From NCBI GenBank assembly GCA_011322715.1, contig DRLX01000492.1, positions 1-14,746 on the forward strand: 14,746 bases of DNA. The letters are read 5' to 3'. This stretch comes from Desulfobulbaceae bacterium. Lineage in GTDB: Bacteria; Desulfobacterota; Desulfobulbia; Desulfobulbales; Desulfobulbaceae. The notes under the pieces are model-generated. The model saw nothing but the letters and a program-made list of their open reading frames with translations, was not told where the DNA came from and ran no database searches. Every line of letters begins with the position of its first letter. Positions within the stretch are counted from its first letter, which is position 1. The position numbers were made by a program, and so were the translations under genes. Of this stretch, positions 7,546-13,673 are shown one piece after another.

Positions 7546-9369
7546 TCAGATTTCTGTATTCAGGGTCAGTTTGCATGATTTCACCCCCTGCAAGTGAACA
7601 CCCGGAGCAGGTGACTGGGCAACAATCCGCCCTGAGCCCTCAACGGAAATACTGAGCTTACGGCCATTGAGCTGCCGCAAAGCCTTGCGTAAACTCAAAC
7701 CGACGAGCCTTGGCATTTCCATAGCTCCGGCAATCTGTTCCACGGGCAAAGGTGAATAGTCAACGCGACGGCTGATAAGAAAACGGGCAAAATTCCTCCT
7801 GTCTTTTTCGGCTGGATGGACGGCAACCTGTTCTTTTCCCCCTGCAGAGTATAGAGCGGTCAGCAGGTTTTTTCCCTCATCACGCATGCTTTTTCGTTGA
7901 GTCCTTTTGGCAAGTGGTGCGAGTTGGTCCCGGTCAACCGCCATCAGAAGAAGCATGGCCGGTTTCCTGCCTGGAATCATGCCGACAAACAGTTGCCGCT
8001 GCACATACCGGTTCAAAGAACCGGCAGGTTCGATTCGTGTGTCCGCTATATGGAAGGCAAGACACCCCCCTTTTTTCGAGGCGGCGAAATGCGCTGCCAG
8101 ATCCCGGCGAATCCGTACCCCCTGCGCCGGTGACAGAACATGGATCTCATCATTTTCCTGCTGTTTTCTGGTAAATCGATGTCCTTTTTCCACGTCATAG
8201 ACGGAATCAAGAAAGATGGGATTGTGCCGCCAGCCGCCGTTTACCAGAGACGCAAGACCGACACCTATCTGCATGAGACTTAAACGTTCATCTCCGGAAG
8301 CAGACAATTTTTCGGTGTCCCTGTCCAGACTATCCACAACCGGCCCGCCAATTCGCAGACGCCGCTCAACTTCCGCATATTCCTTGTCGCTCAGACCAAA
8401 ATCGGCGGCGGCAATAGTAATGGGCAACAAAGGGCGATACTCTTCGCCCTGATGAACAATTGCCGCAACCCTTGCCAGTATCGGTTGCAGGGTGGAGCGT
8501 GAAAAAAACGGCTGAAAAAGAAGGTCACGACCACCGGTAGCCCCGGTTTGCCAAAAATAATTCGGATTAAATGACGGCTGGATAGACGAAGCAAGGACTT
8601 TCCCCGACGTCGGTTCGAGCAACAGGGCCATACCCCGGGTACCATCCTGTTCCCGCAAAATCCGACGCAAATGGGTGTCAATCTGTTTCTGTAATGCAAG
8701 GTCCAGGGTCAGTATCAGGTCCGTTCCTTTTTCCCCAACCATGGTGGTGCCGGAAAAATCAATTTCAGCAAGGTTCACCGCCTTGTAACCACCCGGCTGC
8801 AACACAAGATCATATTTTTTCTCTATCCCATAAAGACCTACGCCATTTCCGGTATAGCCGATAACATCTGCCGCCGCCTCATTTTCCGGATAATAACGGA
8901 CTTCATTTCGTTTGCAGAAAATTCCGTCAAGATGCAGGTGCTCAACTGCAGTCGCCTGATCACTGTCCAGATCATCGGCCAGTTGAACAGCTCGTGCGGA
9001 TGTCTTGAACCGAAGCTGAAGTTCATCGGCAGGAACATGAAGAATATCGGCAAGCTGTTTGGCCGTCTGGTTGTGATTGGTATTTTTTGCCGGGTGAAAA
9101 TAGAGTGAATACAAGGGGTAGGAAACAGCTAATTCCTTAAAATTACGGTCGTAGATAATGCCGCGCAAGACCTGCCTGGCGACCGGTTTCCTCTGTTGAG
9201 ATTGCGGAGTTTTGTCGGCGGCAAGCTGGATAATCCTGCTGATATCCTGGAGGGAGAGGGGTAATCGATACAGAACTCCACCAGCCGCCGCCGACAAAAG
9301 AATAAAAAGCCCGATGACCGTCAGCCGGACCTTTCTGCGCTTTTTTCGCCTTGCTCTTACGGTATACAT
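7546..9369 (-). CDS. FtsI-like class B penicillin-binding protein, catalytic motifs lost, one PASTA domain
   Basis: By position and architecture this is the dcw ftsI product: basic cytoplasmic N-terminus (1-15), one membrane anchor (about 15-34), a PBP dimerisation domain starting at RGIIYDRNFKELAVS (69-83), a transpeptidase-like domain opening with TRGMALLLEPTSGKVLASS and PSFNPN (244-270), and a single PASTA domain (about 551-606, MPRLVGLSLRKALRQL...QSPAPG). The 607-residue length is only slightly short. The active site is not normal. The SxxK element (family EPGSTFKP) reads FSRSTLQPI (289-297): Ser292 remains but Lys is Gln295. No SxN is found before the LSLMQIGVGLASLVNGG segment (363-379), and this stretch is shorter than in catalytic relatives. 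Where KTGTA is expected, before RYVQRQLFVGMIPG, the sequence reads IADTRIEPAG (441-450). I infer a non-catalytic, structural FtsI. The frame is intact, so it is not a simple pseudogene. Confidence 0.9.
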   Translation of the reverse strand: MYTVRARRKKRRKVRLTVIGLFILLSAAAGGVLYRLPLSLQDISRIIQLAADKTPQSQQRKPVARQVLRGIIYDRNFKELAVSYPLYSLYFHPAKNTNHNQTAKQLADILHVPADELQLRFKTSARAVQLADDLDSDQATAVEHLHLDGIFCKRNEVRYYPENEAAADVIGYTGNGVGLYGIEKKYDLVLQPGGYKAVNLAEIDFSGTTMVGEKGTDLILTLDLALQKQIDTHLRRILREQDGTRGMALLLEPTSGKVLASSIQPSFNPNYFWQTGATGGRDLLFQPFFSRSTLQPILARVAAIVHQGEEYRPLLPITIAAADFGLSDKEYAEVERRLRIGGPVVDSLDRDTEKLSASGDERLSLMQIGVGLASLVNGGWRHNPIFLDSVYDVEKGHRFTRKQQENDEIHVLSPAQGVRIRRDLAAHFAASKKGGCLAFHIADTRIEPAGSLNRYVQRQLFVGMIPGRKPAMLLLMAVDRDQLAPLAKRTQRKSMRDEGKNLLTALYSAGGKEQVAVHPAEKDRRNFARFLISRRVDYSPLPVEQIAGAMEMPRLVGLSLRKALRQLNGRKLSISVEGSGRIVAQSPAPGVHLQGVKSCKLTLNTEI

Positions 9370-9380
9370 GCCCCGCGTTA

Positions 9381-9740
9381 TCAGAGACGATGAACCTGGC
9401 CTGAAACCGGAGCATGGAGGCCGAAACGCACGGCCGCCACAGCTTCAATATGTTTTGGCGACAGTAAGCCCGCCTTTTTAGCCCGTAGATTGATATTTGC
9501 GGTATCAAGGGACGCTGTAACCGCCTGCAGCTGCTCGGTCCGCAGGGATTCGCCGACAGTGATCCAATGGAAAAACCAGCCCCCGGCCAGAAGAAAAAAA
9601 AGTGCGGTGCAGAGCGTAATCCCGACAGCCCGTCGCAACTCCGGCGACATTTCCTCCGTCCGTCGTGCAGCTACCCGCCTGCGCAGTCCCGGACGCAGAG
9701 TCCGACTTCGATATTGGCCTGTCTGTGCATGTATTATCAT
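9381..9740 (-). CDS. ftsL: FtsL-like septum protein
   Basis: This 119-residue bitopic membrane protein has a basic cytoplasmic N-terminus (about 1-36, many Arg), one membrane segment (about 39-60, ITLCTALFFLLAGGWFFHWI), then a short periplasmic helix with leucine-rich heptads (SLRTEQLQAV, ASLDTANINLRAKKAGLL) ending in an IEAVAAVRFGLHAP segment typical of FtsL. FtsL forms a coiled coil with FtsB and, with FtsQ, activates the FtsW-FtsI synthase at the septum. Sequence conservation in this family is low, so the call rests on topology, length and position between rsmH and the FtsI-like gene, 11 bases before it. A near-perfect Shine-Dalgarno, AAAGGAGG, lies eight bases before the ATG at 9740 and fixes the start. 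An overlapping frame starting with GTG at 9747 has no such support. Confidence 0.87.
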   Translation of the reverse strand: MIIHAQTGQYRSRTLRPGLRRRVAARRTEEMSPELRRAVGITLCTALFFLLAGGWFFHWITVGESLRTEQLQAVTASLDTANINLRAKKAGLLSPKHIEAVAAVRFGLHAPVSGQVHRL

Positions 9741-9801
9741 GGTTCACTCCTCCTTTAAATTCGACTCTGCCGAAATATTCGCCGATCCAACCAGTCCAGC
9801 C

Positions 9802-10689
9802 TTACAGCCTCACGGCACAGCGTAAGGTGGCGCTTCTTGCCCGCGGATTGGTCGCAACTTCTTCTTTCGTGGGTCGGACAGGTTTTCCCGGTCGCAGTCG
9901 CCCGTCCCTACGAAAGGCCTGTTTGACGATCCGGTCTTCCAGGGAATGGAAGGTGATAATGCAAAATGCAGCTCCTGGTCGCAAAAAATCAGGCCCATCG
10001 GCCAACAGGCGCACAAGGTTGTCCAGCTCACGGTTGACGGCTATACGCAAGGCCTGAAACACCCTGGTCGCCACATGAATCTTTTCCGGATGAAAACGCC
10101 GGGGCACTGCTTCAGCCACCAGGTCCGCCAATTGACGCGTTGTTCGTATCCGGAAATTCGCGCGGGCCTTACAGAGATGGGCGGCAATACGTCGGGCCTG
10201 CCTCTCTTCCCCGTAATGGTAGAAGATATCGGCCAGTTCATTCTCCGTGGCTCCAGCCAGGATGGCGGCTGCGTCAATTGCCGACTCGGTATTCATGCGC
10301 ATATCCACCGGTGCGTCTTTGCGAAAACTAAATCCCCGTTCAGAACGATCAAGCTGGAGGGATGAGACACCAAGATCAGCCAGTATGCCATCAACAGACT
10401 CAACCCCTAAGCCGGTCAACTCGGCCACCATATCGGCATAGGAGGCATGAATAATGGTTACCCGATCTCCAAATGGCTGAAGCCGTCCGGCTGCCGGTAC
10501 CGCCGCCTCATTATCCCATTCAAAACCGATGACCCGACCATTGGGAGCCGAAGCCTTTAAAACAGCCTCCGTATGCCCTCCGAGGCCAAGCGTCGCATCC
10601 ACATATACACGACCATTTTCCGGCTGTAGAGATGCGAGCACCTCATCGTACATTACGGGAATATGAAGTTCCGCCGCTTGGCCCGTCAT
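9802..10689 (-). CDS. rsmH: 16S rRNA (cytosine(1402)-N4)-methyltransferase RsmH (MraW)
   Basis: RsmH methylates N4 of C1402 in the decoding centre of 16S rRNA, using S-adenosylmethionine. It has 295 residues against the usual 300-315. Motifs: HIPVMYDEVL (residues 9-18), SAM loop DATLGLGGHTEAVL (31-44), ILADLGVSSLQLD (102-114), RGFSFRKDAPVDMRM (118-132), YGEERQARRIA (159-169), TTRQLADLV (183-191), HVATRVFQALRIAVNREL (205-222), and ITFHSLEDRIVK (245-256). The acidic residue after the second SAM strand is Glu (IGFEWDNEA) rather than the more usual Asp, a mild change. The start is six bases after the mraZ stop, as in most dcw clusters. About 60 bases separate it from ftsL, the largest gap inside the operon's first half. 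Confidence 0.98.
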   Translation of the reverse strand: MTGQAAELHIPVMYDEVLASLQPENGRVYVDATLGLGGHTEAVLKASAPNGRVIGFEWDNEAAVPAAGRLQPFGDRVTIIHASYADMVAELTGLGVESVDGILADLGVSSLQLDRSERGFSFRKDAPVDMRMNTESAIDAAAILAGATENELADIFYHYGEERQARRIAAHLCKARANFRIRTTRQLADLVAEAVPRRFHPEKIHVATRVFQALRIAVNRELDNLVRLLADGPDFLRPGAAFCIITFHSLEDRIVKQAFRRDGRLRPGKPVRPTKEEVATNPRARSATLRCAVRL

Positions 10690-10695
10690 ACGATG

Positions 10696-11163
10696 CTACA
10701 TAATCCCCAGGGCCGACAGGCTCTGGTTAAAATCGACAAAGCGTTCGCGGGTGCGCTGTGTCTCAAGCTGCCAGTCTGCCTTATTCCAAATTTCAAAATT
10801 CTCCAACATGCCGTTCAAAACGACTTCTCTGTCGATACCGAATTCACTGCGCAGGGTGGGCGGCAGTAAAATTCTTCCCTGCTTGTCAAGCGTACAAACG
10901 GTCACACCGGAAATCACATAGCGGACAAAATCTCCCATTCCCGGCTGATTTCGACCATCTTTTGTCAGTTTTTCCTCCAAACGCTCCCATTCTTCTACGG
11001 GAAAGGCCTTCAAGCTCTTCTGCCAGTTGGTCACCATAACGGTTTCGCTGTACACCTCTCGAAGAACCTCACGGAAGCGACTTGGAATATTCAGCCGACC
11101 CTTGGCGTCCAGAGAATGTTCCGAACGACCGCGAAATCGTAATGTGGAAACCTGTTGTTTCAC
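10696..11163 (-). CDS. mraZ: Transcriptional regulator MraZ
   Basis: MraZ is a ring-forming DNA-binding protein with two SpoVT/AbrB-type swapped-hairpin domains that controls its own dcw operon. It has 155 residues. The two domain signatures are DAKGRLNIPSRFRE (residues 19-32) and DKQGRILLPPTLR (93-105), the latter after YVISGVTVCTL. The family usually begins near FRGxxEHSLD; here eight or nine residues precede FRGRSEHSLD. The start must be the GTG at 11163-11161, because an in-frame TAG comes directly before it and no ATG, GTG or TTG lies between it and the conserved core. The Shine-Dalgarno before this GTG is poor. A nine-codon frame upstream ends across the start (GTGA), suggesting coupled translation. 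Ten-base repeats matching known MraZ sites lie just upstream. Confidence 0.97.
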   Translation of the reverse strand: MKQQVSTLRFRGRSEHSLDAKGRLNIPSRFREVLREVYSETVMVTNWQKSLKAFPVEEWERLEEKLTKDGRNQPGMGDFVRYVISGVTVCTLDKQGRILLPPTLRSEFGIDREVVLNGMLENFEIWNKADWQLETQRTRERFVDFNQSLSALGIM

Positions 11164-11189
11164 CTACGCACCGACAAAAGGGTTTTCAT
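11160..11189 (-). other. Possible nine-codon leader frame overlapping the mraZ start
   Basis: ATG at 11189-11187 opens MKTLLSVRR and stops with TGA at 11162-11160, sharing three bases with the mraZ GTG (AGGTGAAA). AAGAG six or so bases upstream of the ATG could serve as a ribosome site, while mraZ itself has no clear one. A coupled leader is therefore plausible. Short frames arise often by chance, so this is tentative. Confidence 0.35.
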
Positions 11190-11191
11190 GA

Positions 11192-11231
11192 CACTCTTAA
11201 CCATTTAAAACCACTTTACCCCACCTACCTT
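11192..11231 (-). promoter_or_regulatory. MraZ operator: four 10-base direct repeats
   Basis: On the minus strand four decamers follow each other without gaps: AAGGTAGGTG, GGGTAAAGTG, GTTTTAAATG and GTTAAGAGTG. In the phase used for the Mycoplasma MraZ box (AAAGTG-K-N3) they read TAGGTGG, AAAGTGG, TAAATGG and AGAGTGT, each followed by three bases. In the E. coli style they are TGGG/TGGT elements with a 10-base period. MraZ rings bind three or four such repeats. The array lies at or just past the predicted transcription start and about 30 bases before mraZ, the expected place for autoregulation. Confidence 0.85.
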
Positions 11232-11235
11232 TTCT

Positions 11236-11263
11236 TCTATCGCACACCCACCCCATGTGTCAA
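11236..11263 (-). promoter_or_regulatory. Probable sigma70-type promoter of the dcw operon
   Basis: TTGACA (11263-11258) is a perfect -35 element. With a 16-base spacer comes GATAGA (11241-11236), a weak -10 that is preceded by TGC as an extended -10 element. The predicted start near 11229 leads straight into the MraZ repeats. The spacer itself holds GGGGTGGG, a further TGGG-like stretch. Confidence 0.6.
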
Positions 11264-11324
11264 GGAAAAACAAATGGAGAAACAGTCTGTTGCGCGTTGA
11301 CGACACACAAGGACAAACCACAAC

Positions 11325-11357
11325 ATATAGCGCACAAAAAACATGATGCCGCTATAT
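11325..11357. repeat. 8-base inverted repeat ATATAGCG-N17-CGCTATAT
   Basis: ATATAGCG (11325-11332) and CGCTATAT (11350-11357) form perfect arms around a 17-base A-rich spacer. A TATAAT hexamer on the plus strand (11355-11360) overlaps the right arm, but no -35 element is found at the proper distance. It could be a dimeric regulator site; the loop is too long for a good terminator. Confidence 0.45.
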
Positions 11358-11478
11358 AATGGATACTTACTGAAACCTTGCCGGCTTCAACAACAGCAAC
11401 TACCGGGGGATATTTTGAGGTAACAATGGGTTATAAAAGGAAATACATCACACAGGTTCAGATTACGAAAAAAAATGA

Positions 11479-11708
11479 AAAAACAGGCGGGGCGCAAAGT
11501 GGGGCAAATCTCATTTCGATGAATTTGCCTGTTCGGACAAAAGAAGGAGAGAACTCACGACCTGAATGACAGTTCACCATGGTATCCCACTGTTTTTTCG
11601 TGTGAAAGTCGTAAAGGTCGCACCCAAACGGTGACCAATCAAACGTTGATGAGTTTGAAATTATCACCTGCAAGAAAGTTCAAAGAAGAGAAAGGTAAAA
11701 ACAGGCGG
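11479..11708. repeat. 12-base direct repeat AAAAACAGGCGG, 218 bases apart
   Basis: Identical 12-base copies occur at 11479-11490 and 11697-11708 within the gene-poor spacer. The enclosed segment has no terminal inverted repeats and no coding capacity that I can recognise. Chance in an A-rich region or an old small insertion are both possible. Confidence 0.4.
11630..11668. repeat. Nested inverted repeat, possible RNA stem
   Basis: Outer arms GGTGA (11630-11634) and TCACC (11664-11668) enclose inner arms TCAAAC (11639-11644) and GTTTGA (11653-11658) around an eight-base loop, with unpaired bulges of four and five bases between them. The left outer arm can also pair with GCACC just upstream, giving two alternative stems. 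No T-run follows on either strand, so it is not a typical terminator. Confidence 0.4.
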
Positions 11709-11760
11709 CAAAAAAACAATCCACAGAAGGTCCGAGATTAGAGACCGGCAAAAGGGTCAA

Positions 11761-11791
11761 CGACCCTGCCGAAGTAATAGCGGCAGGGTCG
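11761..11791 (-). terminator. Strong hairpin after the exported-protein gene
   Basis: A perfect 11-base stem, CGACCCTGCCG and CGGCAGGGTCG, encloses a nine-base loop 30 bases after the stop of the exported-protein gene. On the minus strand it is followed by TTGACCCTTTTG, a weak T-rich tail. It probably ends that transcript before the dcw promoter. A second GGGTC at 11754-11758 can pair with the same GACCC, offering a competing small hairpin. Confidence 0.65.
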
Positions 11792-11820
11792 AAGTAAAGG
11801 ATGAAAAAGGGAGGGGAAAA

Positions 11821-12603
11821 TTATTTTTTCGGTGCTACAACGACAAAACCACTGATGCCGACACCTTGATTATTTCGTTTGTCATGGGCGGTAAAAACAA
11901 CCCGATAGCCGCCCTTTTCTTTTGGAGTGAAGGAAGAACTGAAATTGCTCGTTTTACCGGCATATTTCAACGGCAGTTCGGCAATTTTTTTGCCTCCCTT
12001 AAAAATATAGGCGGTTACCGTATAATCATCGGCATTCCAGAGCGGAAAATTAGCCTTGACCGGACAACCGCACATGGGCGTGACCACTGCACTGATGGGA
12101 AGAGTAGAACCTAAGGTAAAGAACTCATGGGCTTCCGGGTTGTGGGGATGAACGATAAGCCCGGTCAGCTCAAAGAGAAGCCCATCACCACTGATGTCCT
12201 GTCCCGGCAGCAGCCAGGTTGTTTTCGCCTCTTTGTGAATATTCGCCTCGGCCCCCATGGGTCCGACAACCTCAACCAGCAGTTTGATTGGTTTTTTAAT
12301 ATCAAACTCAAAAACCGCTTTGGCGGTACCCTGCCCCTCGGACCTGACCGTTGCCCGAGTCACCGGTTCCTTCATTAACAACTTGGTATTTCCGGTGCCG
12401 CCCATGATCATGCCGGCGGCAAGCTCCTGGTCGGTGTAATAATCCTTGACAACGACTTTCAATCCTCCGACGACCGAGCCGATAAACTTGGCATCATGGG
12501 CAAGGGCCCTGACGGTCAACTTGGTTGGTACGGCCCAGGCACTGACGGCAAATATCCCGGACAATACAATAACAAACAACCCGGTTTTCCAATGCTTCAA
12601 CAT
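11821..12603 (-). CDS. Exported protein of unknown function
   Basis: This is a 260-residue protein starting at the ATG at 12603, chosen because GGAGGTGGGAAG precedes it and because a clear signal peptide follows (MLKHWKTGLFVIVLSGIFA then VSAWA, cleavage likely before VPTKL). A longer frame from 12744 would bury the signal peptide and would begin only five bases or so from the predicted transcription start. The mature part looks all-beta. The first half has LTVRALAHDAKFIGS, a GGTGNTKLLMKEP segment and LLPGQDISGDG; the second half has HPHNPEAHEFFTLG, a MCGCPV motif, then WNADDYTVTAYIFKGGKKIAELPLKY and a C-terminal GGYRVVFTAHDKRNNQG. I read this as one or two Ig-like beta-sandwiches, perhaps metal-binding through CGC and the histidines. 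I recall similar exported proteins in other Desulfobacterota but know of no assigned function. It is a single-gene transcript. Confidence 0.88.
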   Translation of the reverse strand: MLKHWKTGLFVIVLSGIFAVSAWAVPTKLTVRALAHDAKFIGSVVGGLKVVVKDYYTDQELAAGMIMGGTGNTKLLMKEPVTRATVRSEGQGTAKAVFEFDIKKPIKLLVEVVGPMGAEANIHKEAKTTWLLPGQDISGDGLLFELTGLIVHPHNPEAHEFFTLGSTLPISAVVTPMCGCPVKANFPLWNADDYTVTAYIFKGGKKIAELPLKYAGKTSNFSSSFTPKEKGGYRVVFTAHDKRNNQGVGISGFVVVAPKK

Positions 12604-12745
12604 CTTCCCACCTCCATGAGAAAAAAATGAATAACAGCAAAGACGGCATGAAAAAAGGAACACCTTTTCCCTTGCCGATCCTTGGACCTCGATGTCAGTT
12701 ACTCCGGCAACCGGCACATTCCCGACTGTGCATATGTTATCCATA

Positions 12746-12773
12746 CTTATAATACAGCAAGAAAAAAGTGCAA
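12746..12773 (-). promoter_or_regulatory. Probable promoter of the exported-protein gene
   Basis: TTGCAC (12773-12768), a 16-base T-rich spacer, and TATAAG (12751-12746) form a reasonable sigma70-type promoter. The predicted start near 12739 gives a leader of about 135 bases. That leader contains two small hairpins (GCACA/TGTGC around 12714-12731 and CCGG/CCGG at 12704-12714) but matches no riboswitch that I recognise. Confidence 0.5.
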
Positions 12774-12786
12774 GGACCCCACCGAC

Positions 12787-12820
12787 AAAAAAACATTGAC
12801 TTCAACATGGAACGTCCATG
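12787..12820 (-). terminator. Weak candidate terminator after the ORP-like operon
   Basis: A perfect six-base stem, CATGGA-CGT-TCCATG (12820-12806), lies 15 bases after the receiver-like gene and is followed 12 bases later by a run of seven T (12793-12787). The distance to the T-run is longer than in a classical intrinsic terminator. The position between two transcription units supports it. Confidence 0.35.
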
Positions 12821-12835
12821 CGAACCAATGGTTTT

Positions 12836-13210
12836 CTATATAAATTTTCCCAGCGTCCCGAGTGTTGCAAGCAGCTTATGGGCATCCGAAGCAGTTGGAG
12901 GCCGGGGTACAGGCTCCAGCATACCTAATCCTTCACTCTTTTCATGCCATGCTTCCGGACTCATGGAGGTGATCATGGCCGTGTTGACCATGGCGTTGAT
13001 GGACAGGATGCTGATCACAAGATCAAGAGCATTCCGATCACCAACGTTTTCGTCCAGAATAACAAGGTCCGGGCTTTCCTCCCGAACCAATCGCAACATT
13101 TCCTCAGCTGTCGAAACCATTGTCACCCGGACATCCGGCTGATCGGAAAGACCGGTCACAAAATCCGAAATGGAATCCAACGAGGGTGATAACAGAATAA
13201 TTTTCTTCAT
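12836..13210 (-). CDS. Degenerate receiver-domain (CheY-like) protein
   Basis: This is a 124-residue stand-alone protein with the pattern of a response-regulator receiver: first strand KKIILLSPS (2-10), TMVSTAEEMLRLVREESPDLVILDENVGD (30-58) with Asp53 at the phospho-acceptor position, AMITSMSPE (78-86) with the usual Thr/Ser, and EPVPRPPTASDAHKLLATL (99-117) at the last strand. The acidic pair that normally binds magnesium after strand one is replaced by Ser-Pro-Ser, and the conserved Lys before the cis-Pro is Arg103. Normal phosphorylation therefore looks unlikely, and it may act as a protein-binding pseudo-receiver. The ATG at 13210 is preceded by GGAAAT; a longer frame without a receiver-like N-terminus runs upstream but overlaps the NifX-type gene. 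It follows that gene by 22 bases and is the last gene of its operon. Confidence 0.8.
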   Translation of the reverse strand: MKKIILLSPSLDSISDFVTGLSDQPDVRVTMVSTAEEMLRLVREESPDLVILDENVGDRNALDLVISILSINAMVNTAMITSMSPEAWHEKSEGLGMLEPVPRPPTASDAHKLLATLGTLGKFI

Positions 13211-13232
13211 AATATTTCCGACAATGCTTTTC

Positions 13233-13616
13233 TTACCCGGCAATCGGCTGACCACCGCCTCCGCAGGTAAGATCCTGGGTAAACTTCTGCAAATTGCCGG
13301 CCAGGAAAGCTTTGACCGCCACTCCAACGGTGGGCGCGTTTGCAGCAAAATAGACATCAATCCCCATTTGGTTGAACCCCATAAGTGGACGCATCCCCAT
13401 ACCTCCGGCCAACAATACATCGACGCCGTTATCGGCAAGATGCTGGACAGGTGCCAGGCAACCGCCTTGCTGATGAGGGACATTGGGCAAGGTCCGAACT
13501 TCTTTTATTTCACCATTCTCTGCATCTACGAGCGTGTACAGGTCACAGTGTCCAAAATGAGCGCCAAAAGGAGCATCCAGGCCGCCTGGTTGTGTTGAAG
13601 GAATACCAATAATCAT
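13233..13616 (-). CDS. NifX/NifB-type (orange-protein-like) cofactor-binding protein
   Basis: This 127-residue protein belongs to the dinitrogenase iron-molybdenum cofactor-binding family (NifX, NafY and the C-terminal domain of NifB). Motifs are GAHFGHCDLYTLVD (residues 18-31), NVPHQQGGCLAPVQHLADNGVDVLLAGGMGMRPL (45-78) and FNQMGIDVYFA (81-91), ending with CGGGG (118-122). The cysteines available for a metal cluster are C24, C53 and C118. The GGMGMRPLMGF variant and MinD neighbours are typical of the anaerobe versions outside nitrogen fixation, including the Desulfovibrio orange protein, which carries a Mo-Cu-S cluster. A cluster here is inference. The start is set by AAGAGGAGAAAAAC before the ATG. 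It lies 57 bases after the MinD-like gene and 22 before the receiver-like gene. No nif genes are seen. Confidence 0.9.
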   Translation of the reverse strand: MIIGIPSTQPGGLDAPFGAHFGHCDLYTLVDAENGEIKEVRTLPNVPHQQGGCLAPVQHLADNGVDVLLAGGMGMRPLMGFNQMGIDVYFAANAPTVGVAVKAFLAGNLQKFTQDLTCGGGGQPIAG

Positions 13617-13673
13617 GTTTTTCTCCTCTTATTCCATGTTTTCATGACGGATTTCCATCATGAGCCATCCCGA

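Larger units (their letters stand above)
11292..11760. other. Gene-poor spacer between the dcw promoter and the exported-protein gene
   Basis: No convincing gene is seen in these roughly 470 bases. Short frames of 63 residues (plus, 11378-11569) and 71 residues (minus, 11458-11673) lack recognisable motifs and sit on purine-skewed sequence. The stretch is richer in A on the plus strand and lower in G+C than its flanks. It contains an 8-base inverted repeat (11325-11357), a nested inverted repeat (11630-11668) and a 12-base direct repeat (11479-11490 and 11697-11708). A small RNA cannot be excluded. Confidence 0.6.

Noticed and set aside
9505..9747. 80-residue frame starting with GTG at 9747 on the minus strand
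   Set aside because: It overlaps ftsL in another frame, and the Shine-Dalgarno spacing fits the ftsL ATG at 9740; it has no membrane segment.
11378..11569. 63-residue plus-strand frame in the spacer
   Set aside because: No motif, low-complexity Lys/Asn/Gly-rich content and no clear ribosome site before the ATG.
12604..12744. Upstream extension of the exported-protein frame to an ATG at 12744
   Set aside because: It would add 47 residues before a clear signal peptide, it starts at about the predicted transcription start, and the strong Shine-Dalgarno belongs to the ATG at 12603.
12604..12745. Possible GEMM-type riboswitch in the leader of the exported-protein gene
   Set aside because: GGTTGCCGGAGTAAC looks a little like part of a GEMM stem, but the conserved GGCAAACC and GACGCAAAGCC elements are absent.
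13211..13483. Upstream extension of the receiver-like frame to 13483
   Set aside because: The extra part overlaps the NifX-type gene in another frame and lacks receiver features; the first receiver strand begins right at the ATG at 13210.
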